The translations under genes were made by a program, and so were the position numbers. This document shows positions 7,902-15,537 of a stretch of DNA of 32,782 nt, piece by piece; the first letter of the stretch is position 1, and every line of letters starts with the position of its first letter. Source of the stretch: Bdellovibrionales bacterium (lineage in GTDB: Bacteria > Bdellovibrionota > Bacteriovoracia > Bacteriovoracales > Bacteriovoracaceae); contig DAOWEO010000115.1 of NCBI GenBank assembly GCA_030638415.1, positions 1 to 32,782 of the forward strand, given 5' to 3'. Below the pieces are notes generated by a model that saw nothing but the letters and a program-made list of their open reading frames with translations, ran no database searches and had not been told where the DNA came from.

Positions 7902-8174
7902 TTAATGACATGAGCTTGCTCCACGTACTGAGTGGTCCCAATGTCCATATTGTTGATTGATGTAATCTATTGCTTGAGGTAGACCAGAAAAGCTAGTTTG
8001 AAAAAACTCTTCTTCAAATTCATGATCTGTAACAGAGACGTAGTAGAGAAGATCGCTACTTAAGTCACCTCCAATAGAGACAAAGGCATAAAAGGCGGTC
8101 GTTTGAAATAGGTGGGTATCCCAGTTATCTTGATTAATACGATATTCCTTAAAAAAAGTCTTGAAAACACTATA
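7902..8174 (-). pseudogene. Coding-like remnant of a small protein, no standard start codon
   Basis: This frame is open between two stops for 90 codons and reads like real protein (…NWDTHLFQTTAFYAFVS, then LLYYVSVTDHEFEEEFFQ, then IDYINQQYGHWDHSV, ending ASSCH). It contains no ATG, GTG or TTG. The only start with an SD is an ATT at 8138, seven bases after AAGGA, which would give 78 residues. The upstream end overlaps the rpmG promoter at 8161-8189. Either the 5' end was lost or frameshifted, or the gene uses a very rare ATT start. I do not recognise the family. The rest of the 450-base stretch between rpmE and rpmG holds only promoter and leader sequence. Confidence 0.5.
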
Positions 8175-8189
8175 TTATATGTGTATATT
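8161..8189 (+). promoter_or_regulatory. sigma70-type promoter of rpmG
   Basis: TTGAAA at 8161-8166 and TATATT at 8184-8189 have exact 17-base spacing, about 52 bases before the rpmG start. Confidence 0.7.
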
Positions 8190-8241
8190 CACGAACTAAT
8201 AATTTGTAAACAATTATATTTTATATATGCCGGAGGTAGTT

Positions 8242-8421
8242 GTGGCAAAAGGACCAAGAGTAATAATTCATTTAGAGTGTCAAACATGTAGAACCAGCAA
8301 AGTGCCTGGAGTTAGTCGTTATTCAACAACTAAGAATAAAAGGACTAAGCCTGAGCGTATGGAGCTTAAGAAGTACTGTAAGTTTGAGCGTAAGCATACT
8401 CTGCACAAAGAAATTAAGTAG
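8242..8421 (+). CDS. rpmG: 50S ribosomal protein L33
   Basis: This is a small large-subunit protein of 59 residues starting [16 protein letters not shown]. The frame opens at an ATG at 8227, but that ATG precedes the SD. GGAGG at 8232-8236 sits five bases before the GTG at 8242, and the product then has the standard MAKGPR N-terminus. The sequence [12 protein letters not shown] and [13 protein letters not shown] is the long, cysteine-containing form. The zinc ribbon is incomplete: C13 and C16 are present, and C46 is present, but the fourth position is E49. A strong promoter precedes it and a terminator follows. Confidence 0.96.
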   Translation: MAKGPRVIIHLECQTCRTSKVPGVSRYSTTKNKRTKPERMELKKYCKFERKHTLHKEIK

Positions 8422-8445
8422 TTTCTATTCAGTAATTTAGATATC

Positions 8446-8473
8446 AAAAGGGAAGTCATATACTTCCCTTTTT
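8446..8473 (+). terminator. Intrinsic terminator after rpmG
   Basis: AAAAGGGAAGT (8446-8456) pairs with ACTTCCCTTTT (8462-8472) around loop CATAT. The 3' arm runs into a T-run. Confidence 0.88.
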
Positions 8474-8557
8474 GCAATTAGACTAATTTAAGATTAATTT
8501 TTGGTGATTTTCACCCGATAAGTATGTGAAAAAAAAATCTAACAGGAGATTTCTGTA

Positions 8558-9994
8558 GTGGGACTAAAAGTTTTACTCGCTGATATAGATAGAGAATGGC
8601 TGGGCTCAACTAAAAAAGAGTTGGTTGCGGGTGGTTATGATGCTGAATTTGTCGAAAATGGCAAAGAGGTGCAGTTGTCACTTTATAATAATGAGTTTTT
8701 TGCTGTTGTACTTAATTTTAGCCTCGAAAACTATTCACTGTTTCAAGTTCTGACATTCATTAAAAGAAGTGTGACCACTCCTTTGACTGTCATAGTCGTC
8801 GTTGATGAAGGTATTTCTGATGAAGATCTAGACATAGAACGTTTAAAAAAAGTCGGTGTCACAGAGGTTATTTACAAAAAAGATGGGTATCTACAATTAC
8901 GTGAAGCGCTAGAAGGGCATCTATCTTTAGGGGAAGTTGTTAAAAGCTTAAAAACACGAGATGGAGTTACAGATGAGGTTGATGTATCAGAAGATGATAC
9001 GAAGTTTACATCTATTAAAATAGCAGAATTTGTAGCAGGGAAAAATGTTTTATTTGATGTATTTGTTAGACTCTCATCTGGGAAATACGTAAAAATATTA
9101 CATGCGGGAGACCCTTTTAGTCGTGAGCGGATAAATAAGTATAAAGAGAAAAAAGTTGAATTTCTCTACTTCCTTACAACTGATAGAAAAAAATATGTCC
9201 AATATCAAAGTTATATTACAAAAAAAATGGTTTCTAGCAATAAAATACCAATCGCTTTAAAAGAGCAGCTATTAAAAAATACTGCTGAAAAATTTGTTGA
9301 AGATTTATACTCTCGTGGAGTAAAACCACAAATAATCGCTCAAGGAAAGGAGATCTGCGAAACGGTTTATTCAATGATCGAAAAGGAAAAAGGACTTTTT
9401 AAGCTGTTACGTGATCTTGATTGCCTTGATCCCAATGCTTTTAACCATTGTTACGCTGTAACTTTATTTGCAGGTGCAATCATTAAGCAATTTGAGTGGC
9501 AATCTAAAGCAACGATTGAGACAACCTCGCTTGCATGTATGTTTCATGATATTGGAAAATTACAACTTCCTGAGGGGCTAATTGATAAGCATCCTAAAAG
9601 CTTCAATGAGGATCAATACTCTACCTATATGCGCCACTGTGAAGATGGTGCAAAGATGATTGAAGGAAATAGATTAATTTCTAATTCTGTGCAGCAGATT
9701 ATCTTACAACATCATGAGTGCTATGATGGATCAGGCTTTCCACGTGGAATTAAAGGAAATAAAATTTTAACTTTAGCGAATATTGTACGGTTATCAGATG
9801 ATTTTGTACGTCTTGTTGAAGAGAAACAGTGCAAACCTGTCGTTGCGTTAAAGGCACTTTTACAGGAAGGGGATCTAGTTAAGCGGTATAATAGCAGTAT
9901 CGTTGAGAATTTTATAAAAGTATTTGTTGACCCTGCTAATATTTCAAAATCAACGGCAATACCTGTAAATAGTCGGATTGTTAAAAAAAGGTAA
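8558..9994 (+). CDS. HD-GYP domain protein with degenerate receiver domain
   Basis: This is a 478-residue cytoplasmic signalling protein. Residues 1-125 fold-match a response regulator receiver (VLLADIDREW start, VIYKK at 105-108), but the phospho-acceptor position is N53 (VVLNFS), so normal phosphorylation is unlikely. Residues 150-220 form a middle domain shared with the protein at 19250-20602. Residues 290-450 are HD-GYP: H297, HD at 330-331 (FHDIGK), H360, HHE at 385-387 and GSGFP at 391-395, so the metal ligands look intact and it may hydrolyse cyclic di-GMP. The start is GTG 8558 with AGGAG upstream. It ends one base from the convergent DUF4340 gene. Confidence 0.88.
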   Translation: MGLKVLLADIDREWLGSTKKELVAGGYDAEFVENGKEVQLSLYNNEFFAVVLNFSLENYSLFQVLTFIKRSVTTPLTVIVVVDEGISDEDLDIERLKKVGVTEVIYKKDGYLQLREALEGHLSLGEVVKSLKTRDGVTDEVDVSEDDTKFTSIKIAEFVAGKNVLFDVFVRLSSGKYVKILHAGDPFSRERINKYKEKKVEFLYFLTTDRKKYVQYQSYITKKMVSSNKIPIALKEQLLKNTAEKFVEDLYSRGVKPQIIAQGKEICETVYSMIEKEKGLFKLLRDLDCLDPNAFNHCYAVTLFAGAIIKQFEWQSKATIETTSLACMFHDIGKLQLPEGLIDKHPKSFNEDQYSTYMRHCEDGAKMIEGNRLISNSVQQIILQHHECYDGSGFPRGIKGNKILTLANIVRLSDDFVRLVEEKQCKPVVALKALLQEGDLVKRYNSSIVENFIKVFVDPANISKSTAIPVNSRIVKKR

Positions 9995-9995
9995 C

Positions 9996-10994
9996 CTACC
10001 TATAGTTTTTTAAAAAAAGTGAATAGTCTCTCTTTAACATTAGCTGATAACTTGTGGAGCCTTCTGCATGGATAAAAAAGAATAGTTCTCCTTTTAAATC
10101 AATACTTGGAAAGTGTTTAAGCAATGTCGTAGTATATAATTTTTTACTGCTGCCATCTTTAAAAGATATAACTATTTCAATAGGGGGAGATTTGAAATAA
10201 CGATCTAATCTTTTTTGCTGCTTCTCATTTATCTTATCAAGAATTATATGTGACTTGATGGTCAATAAGCTGTCTATATATTTTATAACCTTTGGAGCAT
10301 TTAACTCTTTTCCATTTTGAGACCATCTCTTTTGACTATTTTCTTTAATATTTAAGAAGGTCTTTTTATAACGAATAATTTTGATACTCTTTACTTGCGT
10401 ACTATTAAACTTAAAAATTCGTGAGTCAATAAAATCTGTAAAACGTAACGTTTCAGCAGGAAAGGCTAATTGGGATGTTTGGTAGATAATTTCTTTGGTG
10501 TTTAGTAATATATAGTTAGTATTACTAATAGGATTTTTCATTCCAAAATAAAGAGTCTCGTCTTTAATTTTATGTTCACTACTGAATTTTAGATTGATTT
10601 TATATCTGGGATTATTAAGAGCAAAATTTGTAAGATTAATTGTATCTTTTTGATATAGGTTTCTTACGCTGAGCTGACTGATGGCATTGATAAAAGTTGT
10701 TACCATAGGTTGCTTTGCAGTTAAATTGCGAGGAGTACTGATTGACCACATATTAGTTGCATTTTTTATTAATGTGAAATCACCTTGGTTATTGCTAATT
10801 TTTATTTGAGTAAGATTCTTTAGTTTTTCCGTGGGATAGAGTTGAATGTAAGTTTTTAAGGTATTTAGATTTGTTTCAGGAGTTTGAAATAGGTCTGTAA
10901 ATATTGCTGCGACAATAATTAATATTATGAAAATTGAAATCGTCCAGTTCAAAATAGATTCTTTAAAATAGTTAACCTGGTATCTTGTACTCAA
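9996..10994 (-). CDS. DUF4340-like membrane-anchored protein
   Basis: This 332-residue protein has a single N-terminal membrane segment (about 17-34) followed by a large, presumably periplasmic, beta-rich region. Its pattern (TQIKISNNQGDFTLIKN, WSISTPRN, then FRDxxI-like RFTDFIDSRIF) matches my knowledge of DUF4340 proteins, often linked with Gld-type ABC systems. No such transporter genes are adjacent here. It starts at TTG 10994, with AGAGGG about six bases upstream, 39 bases after the PilZ-like gene, so the two form an operon. Function is unknown. The family assignment is moderate because I cannot run a profile search. Confidence 0.7.
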   Translation of the reverse strand: MSTRYQVNYFKESILNWTISIFIILIIVAAIFTDLFQTPETNLNTLKTYIQLYPTEKLKNLTQIKISNNQGDFTLIKNATNMWSISTPRNLTAKQPMVTTFINAISQLSVRNLYQKDTINLTNFALNNPRYKINLKFSSEHKIKDETLYFGMKNPISNTNYILLNTKEIIYQTSQLAFPAETLRFTDFIDSRIFKFNSTQVKSIKIIRYKKTFLNIKENSQKRWSQNGKELNAPKVIKYIDSLLTIKSHIILDKINEKQQKRLDRYFKSPPIEIVISFKDGSSKKLYTTTLLKHFPSIDLKGELFFFIHAEGSTSYQLMLKRDYSLFLKNYR

Positions 10995-11033
10995 AATTTC
11001 CCTCTAGTTATTAAGATCTTAATAATCTCTTTT

Positions 11034-11768
11034 CTAAAGGTCGTCGTCAAGTCCATCGAGGATGTCATCATCATCGTCATTATCAGCGGCTGGAGCTGCT
11101 TGTTGGGTAGCTGTATCCAAATCTGGCTCAATTGATTGGAGAAATTCACGAAGAATAGTTCTCTCACCTTCCTTTGATAGAGCAAATTTGACGCCAATTC
11201 TATATGGTAAAGGATTGTTGCTGATAATACGGCTTTTCATATTGTAAGGACGACAATAAAATATTGTAGCATTTATAATAAATTGTCTTGGTATATTAAA
11301 TTCAATAACCACTGATTGACCAATTAAAAACTCTTGGGATGCAAAGAAGAACATTTCTGAAATATTTATCTCCGCTAAAAAGCTTGAGCCATTGATCATT
11401 TGATTTGGTAACAGCAGGGGTTTCCTCTGCTCGACATAGCATATTTCTTTATCTGCGGTATTTGTTTCTTGTTGCTCGTCTTTTGATTCTGGAGTTGCAG
11501 CTTCAGCTAGAGCTGCTGTCATATCGTCTTCTCCATCACCTAACTCTTCTTTTTCACTGGCCTCAATGTTTTTTTGAGCAAGTTCTTTTGCTTGTGCTGA
11601 AAATGCATATTCTTTGGCAAGTTCCTGTAAATCAACAGATTCATTGTTATCACTATTTAGTTCTAGCCGTTTTTGAATAATAGCTTCTACTTCATCTCTG
11701 AGTAACCATAGGCTGAGGGAAATTTTTTTAATTAATACGGGGTGCTTACTAGCTCCTAAAATACTCAT
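11034..11768 (-). CDS. PilZ-like domain protein with acidic C-terminal tail
   Basis: This is a 244-residue soluble protein with three parts: a helical N-terminus (1-70), an acidic linker (70-108), and a beta-rich domain (about 110-212) shaped like PilZ (QRKPLLLP, INISEMFFFA, VVIEFNIP, YRIGVKF). It ends in a tail with nine aspartates in its last 16 residues. The cyclic di-GMP motifs of true PilZ domains (RxxxR and DxSxxG) are not complete: only one Arg is near the first, and INISEMF replaces the second. It may therefore act without ligand. AGGAG lies five bases before the ATG. The downstream gene is the DUF4340 protein. Confidence 0.6.
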   Translation of the reverse strand: MSILGASKHPVLIKKISLSLWLLRDEVEAIIQKRLELNSDNNESVDLQELAKEYAFSAQAKELAQKNIEASEKEELGDGEDDMTAALAEAATPESKDEQQETNTADKEICYVEQRKPLLLPNQMINGSSFLAEINISEMFFFASQEFLIGQSVVIEFNIPRQFIINATIFYCRPYNMKSRIISNNPLPYRIGVKFALSKEGERTILREFLQSIEPDLDTATQQAAPAADNDDDDDILDGLDDDL

Positions 11769-11870
11769 TAATCTCCTAAGTTATTATATTCTCTAGTCAT
11801 TTTAATTCTTATTGGCCCTGTGCTCAAGTGGTAAAAAATACCTTACTAGGTTCGCACTGAGTCAATCTAT

Positions 11871-11876
11871 TATAAT
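11871..11876 (+). promoter_or_regulatory. candidate -10 box of the subtilisin gene at 11948
   Basis: A perfect TATAAT sits about 72 bases before the start. No convincing -35 is found at 16-18 bases, so an activator or another sigma factor could be involved. Confidence 0.35.
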
Positions 11877-11947
11877 GAATCTAAATATCAAATAGAAAGA
11901 CTTATCTCAATGAAGAGATGTTATTTCGCATGATGCGAGGAGGTTTT

Positions 11948-13615
11948 ATGAGTAAAATTGGTAAGGTGAGCTGTATGACGTTAGCAACGGCATGTCTCGT
12001 TCTTCCAGTAGGGCAGTTGCTTGCCAAGCAAGCAAAGTTTGTTCCAGGGGAAATTATTGTTAAATTTAAAAATACTACTAAGGCCGTAAAAAGCCTGTCT
12101 TATAGTAAAGATGGTCAACTTGACCTAAACCATAGAATTGATATTACGTCTGATGATTTATACATTTATAAAAGTGATAGTAAGGCGTCTATATTTTCTA
12201 TTATTAAAGAGCTAAATAAAAATCCAGATGTTGAATATGCTGAGCCTAACTTTATCTACTATCCAATTGAAGAGGAAGGAGAGTACGGCGTTATAGAACA
12301 TATGGTAAATTATAAAGATATTACAGATGATCCACGTTTAAGCTCATTGTGGGGCCTCAAAGGTGGAGATGTTCCTGGTGTCGATGCATACAGAGCTTGG
12401 GATATCACAAAAGGAAGTCGTGATATTAAAATTGCTGTAATTGATACAGGTGTTGATTATAATCACCCTGACTTGGCAGAAAATATCTGGGTAAATGAGG
12501 CTGAATTTAATGGCACAGAAGGTGTTGATGATGATGGTAACGGATTTGTCGATGATATCTATGGATATGACTTTCAAAATAATGATGGTGATCCCATGGA
12601 CGATCATAACCATGGTACACACTGTTCTGGTACAATCGGTGGTGTTCATAATAATGGTATTGGTGTTGCAGGAGTTATGGGGAATGTATCCATCGTTCCT
12701 ATTAAGTTTTTAAGTGGTAGTGGTGGTAGTGCTGAAGGTGCTATTAAGTCTATTGATTATGCAACGAAGATGAATGTTGATTTAATGTCAAACTCCTGGG
12801 GAGGCGGTGGCTTTTCGCAGGCTCTTTTTGACGTTATTTCTCGAGCAAAAGATAAAGGAATTATTTTTACAGCAGCAGCTGGAAATGACTCTGCTAACAA
12901 TGACAGCTCTGCGCATTATCCATCAAGCTATGAGCTAGACAATATTATTGCTGTTGCTGCTCATACTACAGGAAATGAGCTAGCAAGTTTTTCATGTTAC
13001 GGAAGAAGAACGGTTCATATTTCAGCACCTGGTAAAGATATTCTTTCGACGGTAAGAAACAACCAATACGCCAGTTACTCTGGAACTTCAATGGCAACTC
13101 CACATGTTTCTGGTGTTCTCGGACTACTTCTTGCACAAGAAGGTAGAATGGATTTTGCAGATCTAAAAGAGCGTATTTTTGGAACATCTATTCCTGTTCG
13201 TTCTTTAAAGAAAAAAGTTGTTTCCGGTGGTACAATTAATGCGTACAACTTGTTAACAGATACTCGCCCATTTCGTGAGCCAGAGCCAGCAGAAGAAGAT
13301 TGGAGAACGGTAGCACTTGATGATGTATTTGAATCAGTACATCCGTATGGTATGAAACTTGATCTTGAGCGTCTTGTAACAGTAGCTGATGCAAAATATA
13401 TAAGAGTAATTATTGAAAAATTTGAGACAGAAAATAGATATGACTATCTTACGTTTGTCGATGCTAGTGGGAGTACTGTAGACAAAGTATCTGGTACTGG
13501 AGAGAATTTTACAACTGATTACATCAGTGGAGATAGCATGACTATCAAATTTCATTCAGATGCATCAGTAAGTAAATGGGGCTTTGTTATTAAAGAAGTC
13601 CAAGTTATTTACTAA
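11948..13615 (+). CDS. Secreted subtilisin-family (S8) protease with CUB-like C-terminal domain
   Basis: This 555-residue exported serine protease has a signal peptide (1-26, cut near LLAKQAK), an I9/fervidolysin-like propeptide (about 30-107, FVPGEIIVKF to VEYAEPNFIYY), and a catalytic domain with D166 (VIDTGVD), H222 (NHGTHCSG), oxyanion N313 (AAGNDS) and S381 (SGTSMATPH). The tail (about 455-555) has YDYLTFVDASGS and SMTIKFHSDASVSKWGF, which resemble CUB domains. ATG 11948 is chosen because AGGAGG lies four bases upstream; the frame opens 30 bases earlier without such a site. It is likely made as a zymogen and secreted to or beyond the envelope. The monocistronic gene ends at the terminator at 13639-13665. 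Confidence 0.94.
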   Translation: MSKIGKVSCMTLATACLVLPVGQLLAKQAKFVPGEIIVKFKNTTKAVKSLSYSKDGQLDLNHRIDITSDDLYIYKSDSKASIFSIIKELNKNPDVEYAEPNFIYYPIEEEGEYGVIEHMVNYKDITDDPRLSSLWGLKGGDVPGVDAYRAWDITKGSRDIKIAVIDTGVDYNHPDLAENIWVNEAEFNGTEGVDDDGNGFVDDIYGYDFQNNDGDPMDDHNHGTHCSGTIGGVHNNGIGVAGVMGNVSIVPIKFLSGSGGSAEGAIKSIDYATKMNVDLMSNSWGGGGFSQALFDVISRAKDKGIIFTAAAGNDSANNDSSAHYPSSYELDNIIAVAAHTTGNELASFSCYGRRTVHISAPGKDILSTVRNNQYASYSGTSMATPHVSGVLGLLLAQEGRMDFADLKERIFGTSIPVRSLKKKVVSGGTINAYNLLTDTRPFREPEPAEEDWRTVALDDVFESVHPYGMKLDLERLVTVADAKYIRVIIEKFETENRYDYLTFVDASGSTVDKVSGTGENFTTDYISGDSMTIKFHSDASVSKWGFVIKEVQVIY

Positions 13616-13633
13616 AAGTATTTTATATTTTTT

Positions 13634-15136
13634 TTAGGAAGGCTGACCTTGTGTCAGCCTTTTTTCTATCTCAATAATTTCTTTTCTACTCATAGTTACT
13701 CGATAACGTTCTAAGCTTTCTTTATCTTTTTGTTTGTGATGAATAAGGATAGAAATATGATAAGAACGCAGGCATTTTATCTTTTTTATATCACCACTCT
13801 GCTCATCTAAACTTAAAGCATAATGAGTTGGATTGTCCATAATTGAAGTAAAGGGAGATAGGTCAAATCGTGAAATATCTTTAATTCCATCAGCAATTAG
13901 GTCACTATAAATTTCTCTAAATTTCTTACTATTAAGGTGGACCCTTTTTTGGTATAAAATGACAGACTCATCATTATACTTTTCACGGATATTGTTAGCC
14001 TCTCTATTTTGTTGTCTTGCAGAAAGTATTTTTTTTGCTAGATTTTTTTTGAGTGGAAAGCTAATACTCTCTTTCAAAGATCCTATCTCTTGTTTATCAT
14101 GAGAAAATAGTGTTGTTTTTTGATCAAAAATTCTTTTTTCGAAAAGGTGGATAAGAAATTCTCGTAGAAAGTCTTTTATTCTATCCTTAAACATATATCC
14201 AACAACAAGAGCAACAAATAGAGGCCCACTGAAATTACCAAATTTTCTTTGAGCATAAAAAGCAAGTAGCGTGGCAAATATCATGGATAGACCTGCAGCA
14301 ACACCATAAATAGTGTGAGTAAACAGAGCGGTATCTTCTTTTCTTTTGATATCAAGGTATAGAACATTCCATATATTCTTTTTTAAGATAGCCTTAATTC
14401 TATATATATAGTTTCGGTTATCACAACCTTCGGTAGGAAGTGGAAAGCTTTTATTTTTAGCATATTGATACTCTTGTGCAATTAGTACTTTGAGTGTTTC
14501 ATATAATGGACTTTTATTTGAGATAGATGGATTTACATCGAATATTTTAAGAAGTTTAAGAGCATTACCTCGTATTAAATAGCTGAGGTATTCATCACAT
14601 AATTTAAAATTATTCAGAGAATTTTTATTGGTAATTTTACTTTCAAGAGATCTGAACTCATTGCTATATTTTGTAAGCTGATCATAAAAATCATTAAAAA
14701 AGGGAGTAAGCTCAGAAGAGTTTATATTTTTTAAAATTAGTTGTTTTCTTTTTCGTAGTGAGCTTTCATAGGTACATGTAAAAATTTTTATTTTGGTAAT
14801 AAATTTTTTATTGTTCAGAGGAGTATCTTCACCATCGGTAAGTGAATTTAGTTCATGTAAGTAGTGATCAGCGGTTGCATATAGGTCGTTTAGTAGTTGA
14901 GCTGGTGCTTTAAGTCTAAAAAAACGTTGTAAACCTTGGTAGATGTTTTTCTTTTCAAATCTTTCAGCAGTGACATTTAGGCTATTTGGAAAAAAGAAAT
15001 ATGTATCAATATCATATGACTGGTTTTTATCATGAGAATTTGAGAATAGGTAATTGTGATTTTGCTCAATTTGGTAACGTCCATGACGTTCAAGGCGGCT
15101 ATTCATATCAGAACTGGTAAAGAAAGCTTTCTCCAT
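13634..15136 (-). CDS. Unknown 500-residue protein with two central membrane segments
   Basis: I cannot name this protein. It is mostly charged and helical, with an N-terminal block containing YDIDTYFFFPNSLNV and LQRFFRLKAPAQL and a central hydrophobic hairpin (about 272-295 and 301-316), where both long flanks would lie on the same side, probably cytoplasmic. A basic C-terminal half ends in HISILIHHKQKDKESLERYR. I see no enzyme motif. I have an impression of similar YxFFxPxSLGV proteins annotated as hypothetical in gamma-proteobacteria, but cannot verify it. The gene follows the rpmB terminator by about 30 bases, so its own promoter must be short or it depends on read-through. Its last codons contain the subtilisin terminator. 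Confidence 0.75.
   Translation of the reverse strand: MEKAFFTSSDMNSRLERHGRYQIEQNHNYLFSNSHDKNQSYDIDTYFFFPNSLNVTAERFEKKNIYQGLQRFFRLKAPAQLLNDLYATADHYLHELNSLTDGEDTPLNNKKFITKIKIFTCTYESSLRKRKQLILKNINSSELTPFFNDFYDQLTKYSNEFRSLESKITNKNSLNNFKLCDEYLSYLIRGNALKLLKIFDVNPSISNKSPLYETLKVLIAQEYQYAKNKSFPLPTEGCDNRNYIYRIKAILKKNIWNVLYLDIKRKEDTALFTHTIYGVAAGLSMIFATLLAFYAQRKFGNFSGPLFVALVVGYMFKDRIKDFLREFLIHLFEKRIFDQKTTLFSHDKQEIGSLKESISFPLKKNLAKKILSARQQNREANNIREKYNDESVILYQKRVHLNSKKFREIYSDLIADGIKDISRFDLSPFTSIMDNPTHYALSLDEQSGDIKKIKCLRSYHISILIHHKQKDKESLERYRVTMSRKEIIEIEKRLTQGQPS
13639..13665 (+). terminator. Terminator of the subtilisin gene, inside the convergent coding region
   Basis: AAGGCTGAC (13639-13647) pairs perfectly with GTCAGCCTT (13653-13661) around CTTGT, followed by T to 13665. 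It overlaps the last nine or so codons of the minus-strand gene ending at 13634. Confidence 0.87.
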
Positions 15137-15163
15137 TATTACCCTTTGGCAGAACTACAAATA

Positions 15164-15190
15164 AAAAAGCCGGTGAAATATTCACCGGCA
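15164..15190 (-). terminator. Intrinsic terminator of rpmB
   Basis: A perfect 9-bp stem, GCCGGTGAA with TTCACCGGC (15170-15190) and a three-base loop, is followed on the minus strand by six T residues. It separates rpmB from the unknown gene downstream. Confidence 0.9.
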
Positions 15191-15217
15191 ATAATCATAT
15201 TTAATTTTAAAATTAAC

Positions 15218-15451
15218 TTACTTATAAAGGTGAGAGTACTTTCTTAAAAATTTAGAAAGAGAACCAATTTTATCAAGAGTTCTAATTGCACTAGTAGACA
15301 ATTTTAACTTAATAGTCTTTCCAATCTCTGGATCATATACTCTTTTCATCTGTAAATTGGGTTGTTGCGCTCTTTTAGTCTTAACATTTGAGTGAGAAAC
15401 TCTATTTCCAACTAATCTTCTTTTTCCTGTCAAATCACATCTACGTGCCAT
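15218..15451 (-). CDS. rpmB: 50S ribosomal protein L28
   Basis: This large-subunit ribosomal protein has 77 residues from the ATG at 15451, starting MARRCDLTGKRRLVGN, with VSHSNVKTKR, PNLQMKR and SAIRTLDKIG in family order. The frame is open eight codons further upstream, but AAGGA sits seven bases before the chosen ATG, which also gives the usual N-terminus. It is the non-zinc form, with only one cysteine (C5). It has a good promoter at 15505-15533 and a strong terminator, so it is a single-gene unit, possibly with some read-through from the transketolase genes. Confidence 0.97.
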   Translation of the reverse strand: MARRCDLTGKRRLVGNRVSHSNVKTKRAQQPNLQMKRVYDPEIGKTIKLKLSTSAIRTLDKIGSLSKFLRKYSHLYK

Positions 15452-15504
15452 AACTTTATCCTTCTTTATATTCAAATCAAAGTAATCGAATTTATGAGTT
15501 TGCC

Positions 15505-15533
15505 AATATACTGCTAAAACCTTGAAAACTCAA
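15505..15533 (-). promoter_or_regulatory. sigma70-type promoter of rpmB
   Basis: On the minus strand, TTGAGT (15528-15533) and TATATT (15505-15510) have exact 17-base spacing. The -35 box lies five bases after the transketolase stop codon. Confidence 0.7.
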
Positions 15534-15537
15534 GCTG

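Noticed and set aside
8505..8517. GGTGA-TTT-TCACC palindrome before the HD-GYP gene
   Set aside because: Five-base arms are too short to separate from chance.
10991..11197. 68-codon minus-strand frame whose stop overlaps the DUF4340 start
   Set aside because: It lies inside the PilZ-like gene in another frame; the acidic-tail repeats create the open frame.
12344..12649. 101-codon minus-strand frame inside the subtilisin gene
   Set aside because: Low-complexity Ile/Thr-rich product opposite conserved catalytic codons; a shadow of the protease.
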